Below are positions 33,686-34,655 of a stretch of 34,655 nucleotides of DNA, piece by piece. The position numbers and the translations under genes were made by a program. This stretch comes from Acetobacter orleanensis (GTDB lineage: Bacteria > Pseudomonadota > Alphaproteobacteria > Acetobacterales > Acetobacteraceae): positions 1 through 34,655 of the forward strand of contig NZ_LHZV01000043.1 in the NCBI RefSeq assembly GCF_001581005.1, in the 5' to 3' direction. Every line of letters begins with the position of its first letter. Position 1 is the first letter of the stretch. The notes under the pieces were generated by a model. That model ran no database searches, was not told the DNA's origin, and saw nothing but the letters and a program-made list of their open reading frames with translations.

Positions 33686-34072
33686 TCAATGCAGGGTTAC
33701 AGTCGTGTCGCACGTGCGATAGGCTGTTCTGCTGGAAGGATTTTTGCGAGATCGTGACAGAATGCGGTCGAGCCGATGGATCAGGGTTTCGATCTCGTCC
33801 AGCACAGATCCGCAATGAACGGCATCGCCACAGTTGGCCGAATGAGCAAGCTGATTGAGATTGTTGCCAACGCGTGAAAGCTGGGTGCGTAGTCTGCGGA
33901 GCTCGTCTGAGATAGGCGAACCATCATCACCCGAGAGCTCAGCGGAAGTCAGCAGAGAGCGTATCCAGTCAGACGTGGTCACATGACCATGACTGCGCGC
34001 GATATGGTTCCAGCGCACCAGTTCATCGGGTGATGCACGGACGGAAAGGCGAGAAGTTCGAGATGCAGGCAT
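33686..34072 (-). CDS. mobC: MobC-like relaxosome accessory protein 3
   Basis: This 128-aa protein begins MPASRTSRLSVRASPDELVRWNH, contains LRTQLSRVGNNLNQLAHSAN, and ends in a basic tail (RILSRSRKNPSSR). The ATG at 34070-34072 has GGAGAACC upstream. It lies directly beside hairpin element G and drives the mobC-relaxase operon of element 7. Confidence 0.87.
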   Translation of the reverse strand: MPASRTSRLSVRASPDELVRWNHIARSHGHVTTSDWIRSLLTSAELSGDDGSPISDELRRLRTQLSRVGNNLNQLAHSANCGDAVHCGSVLDEIETLIHRLDRILSRSRKNPSSRTAYRTCDTTVTLH

Positions 34073-34092
34073 AACAAGGTTCTCCGAAAAGA

Positions 34093-34174
34093 GGGGGTTA
34101 ACGGGGGAGATTTCTCCCCCTTACCAGCTGTCAGACGCTACCCTCTGGGTAGCCGTCTGGCACTGCTGGCTCCC
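34093..34174 (+). repeat. Structured hairpin element G
   Basis: GGGGGAG-attt-CTCCCCC is followed by stem TGTCAGACG/CGTCTGGCA (one G-T wobble) around GCTACCC-TCT-GGGTAGC, then CTGCTGGCTCCC. The outer arms differ from all other copies on both sides while pairing is kept. Confidence 0.78.
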
Positions 34175-34249
34175 TGTAAGGGTAACCTATTCAGATGCCT
34201 GATTTCCGAACTTTCTTTTTATGCAAACAAGATCGCCATTATGAGACTT

Positions 34250-34655
34250 TCAGAAGGGCATGCTACACTCTTCTGGGTAGTGAAGGGCTTCTATAACTTG
34301 CTTCAAATTGGCGACCTCAATGGCGCTTGTGTAGTTCATGGTGCCTTGAGATTTGTGACTGGCTTCATGTCCGAGAACGGTATCAATCCACAATTCCCGA
34401 ATGTGCGCCTCTTGGTTTCTGAGTTTCGTACTGACTGTATGACGGAAGGAATGGAATGTTACCGCGTCTGGAAGGCCAAGTCGTTTTTTGTGCTTTGAGA
34501 AAGAACGGGCAAAGTTGTCGCCTCGTTCACCTGATGCTGAAACGGTCAGATCAGGGAAGAGGTATTTTTCACCATTCGCCTCAAGCAGATTCAGCTCTTC
34601 CATTTTTAGCAGGCTGGAGTGAATGGGGATGATGCGCGTTCCTGCTGCCGTCTTT
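34250..34655 (-). CDS. Tyrosine recombinase/integrase, long type, C-terminal part (element 7; cut by window edge)
   Basis: The last 135 or so residues of a long-type integrase: KTAAGTRIIPIHSSLL enters from the right edge, then HSFRHTVST, VLGHEASHKS and MNYTSA with the catalytic Tyr. It matches the integrase at 25191-26807 closely. The start and the att site lie beyond the window. Confidence 0.88.
   Translation of the reverse strand, partial: KTAAGTRIIPIHSSLLKMEELNLLEANGEKYLFPDLTVSASGERGDNFARSFSKHKKRLGLPDAVTFHSFRHTVSTKLRNQEAHIRELWIDTVLGHEASHKSQGTMNYTSAIEVANLKQVIEALHYPEECSMPF

Noticed and set aside
5343..34072. A self-transmissible conjugative element
   Set aside because: Three relaxase-mobC pairs are present, but there are no VirB/VirD4 or other type IV secretion genes in the window. 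Only mobilizable elements can be supported.
3633..34174. Reading the seven repeat elements as plain rho-independent terminators of the integrase genes
   Set aside because: They fold well but no T-run follows either hairpin on either strand, and the sequence between the hairpins is conserved beyond what a terminator needs.
1687..34174. A CRISPR array or an integron cassette array based on the regularly repeated element
   Set aside because: Copies are kilobases apart with genes between them. There are no spacers and no cas genes. The integrases are DUF6538-type, not IntI-like, and the orientation and position relative to genes do not match integron cassettes.

Overview
The window looks like part of an alphaproteobacterial genome or large plasmid, most likely from an acetic acid bacterium (Acetobacteraceae). 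That assignment rests on the general look of the integrase and mobilization proteins and on the mixed base composition, not on a marker gene. No ribosomal or other core housekeeping gene is present. The window is almost entirely mobile and accessory DNA: a tandem pile of integrative elements, each ending in a tyrosine integrase gene on the minus strand beside a short sequence that is the 3' end of a tRNA gene (T-arm, acceptor strand and CCA) read on the minus strand. Six such tRNA-derived att sites occur (about 834, 5180, 14508, 17224, 26894 and 29125). They cut the window into five complete elements plus one partial element at each edge. The intact tRNA gene is predicted beyond the right edge.

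Layout. Element 1 (1-834) is the N-terminal part of a long-type integrase. Element 2 (834-5180) holds a broken higB toxin with an intact higA antitoxin, then a phosphoribosyltransferase-TOPRIM fusion, then a short-type integrase. Element 3 (5180-14508) holds relaxase and mobC, an HExxH protein of unknown family, a graveyard of insertion-sequence fragments, a tetR-nmrA-ferredoxin operon and a long-type integrase. Element 4 (14508-17224) holds a TIR-domain protein and a short-type integrase. Element 5 (17224-26894) holds a complete three-gene Detocs-like system (histidine kinase, receiver, receiver-nucleoside phosphorylase), relaxase, mobC and a long-type integrase. Element 6 (26894-29125) holds a small Imm31-like gene and a short-type integrase broken by an amber codon. 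Element 7 (29125 to the edge) holds an MvaI/BcnI-type restriction-modification system with a controller gene, relaxase, mobC and the end of a long-type integrase.

Two patterns stand out. First, long-type integrases (about 540 aa) and short-type integrases (about 457 aa) alternate strictly along all seven elements. The three complete relaxase-mobC pairs lie in long-type elements, and the short-type elements have none. Second, an element of about 80 bp occurs seven times. It consists of a GGGGGAG/CTCCCCC hairpin followed by a longer hairpin whose outer arms differ in sequence between copies but keep pairing, while the inner GGGTAGC arm stays constant. It lies directly upstream of every mobC and, in the elements without mob genes, beside the integrase gene. 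It is therefore a strong candidate for an origin of transfer (oriT) or another folded recombination site, and suggests that the mob-less elements are satellites mobilized by relaxases from their neighbours.

The cargo genes (TIR, Detocs, restriction-modification, PRTase-TOPRIM, HExxH protein) are visibly AT-rich compared with the integrase and mob genes. This fits separate acquisition of defence genes into a shared transfer and integration chassis. The whole window reads as a defence island built by repeated tRNA-targeted integration.
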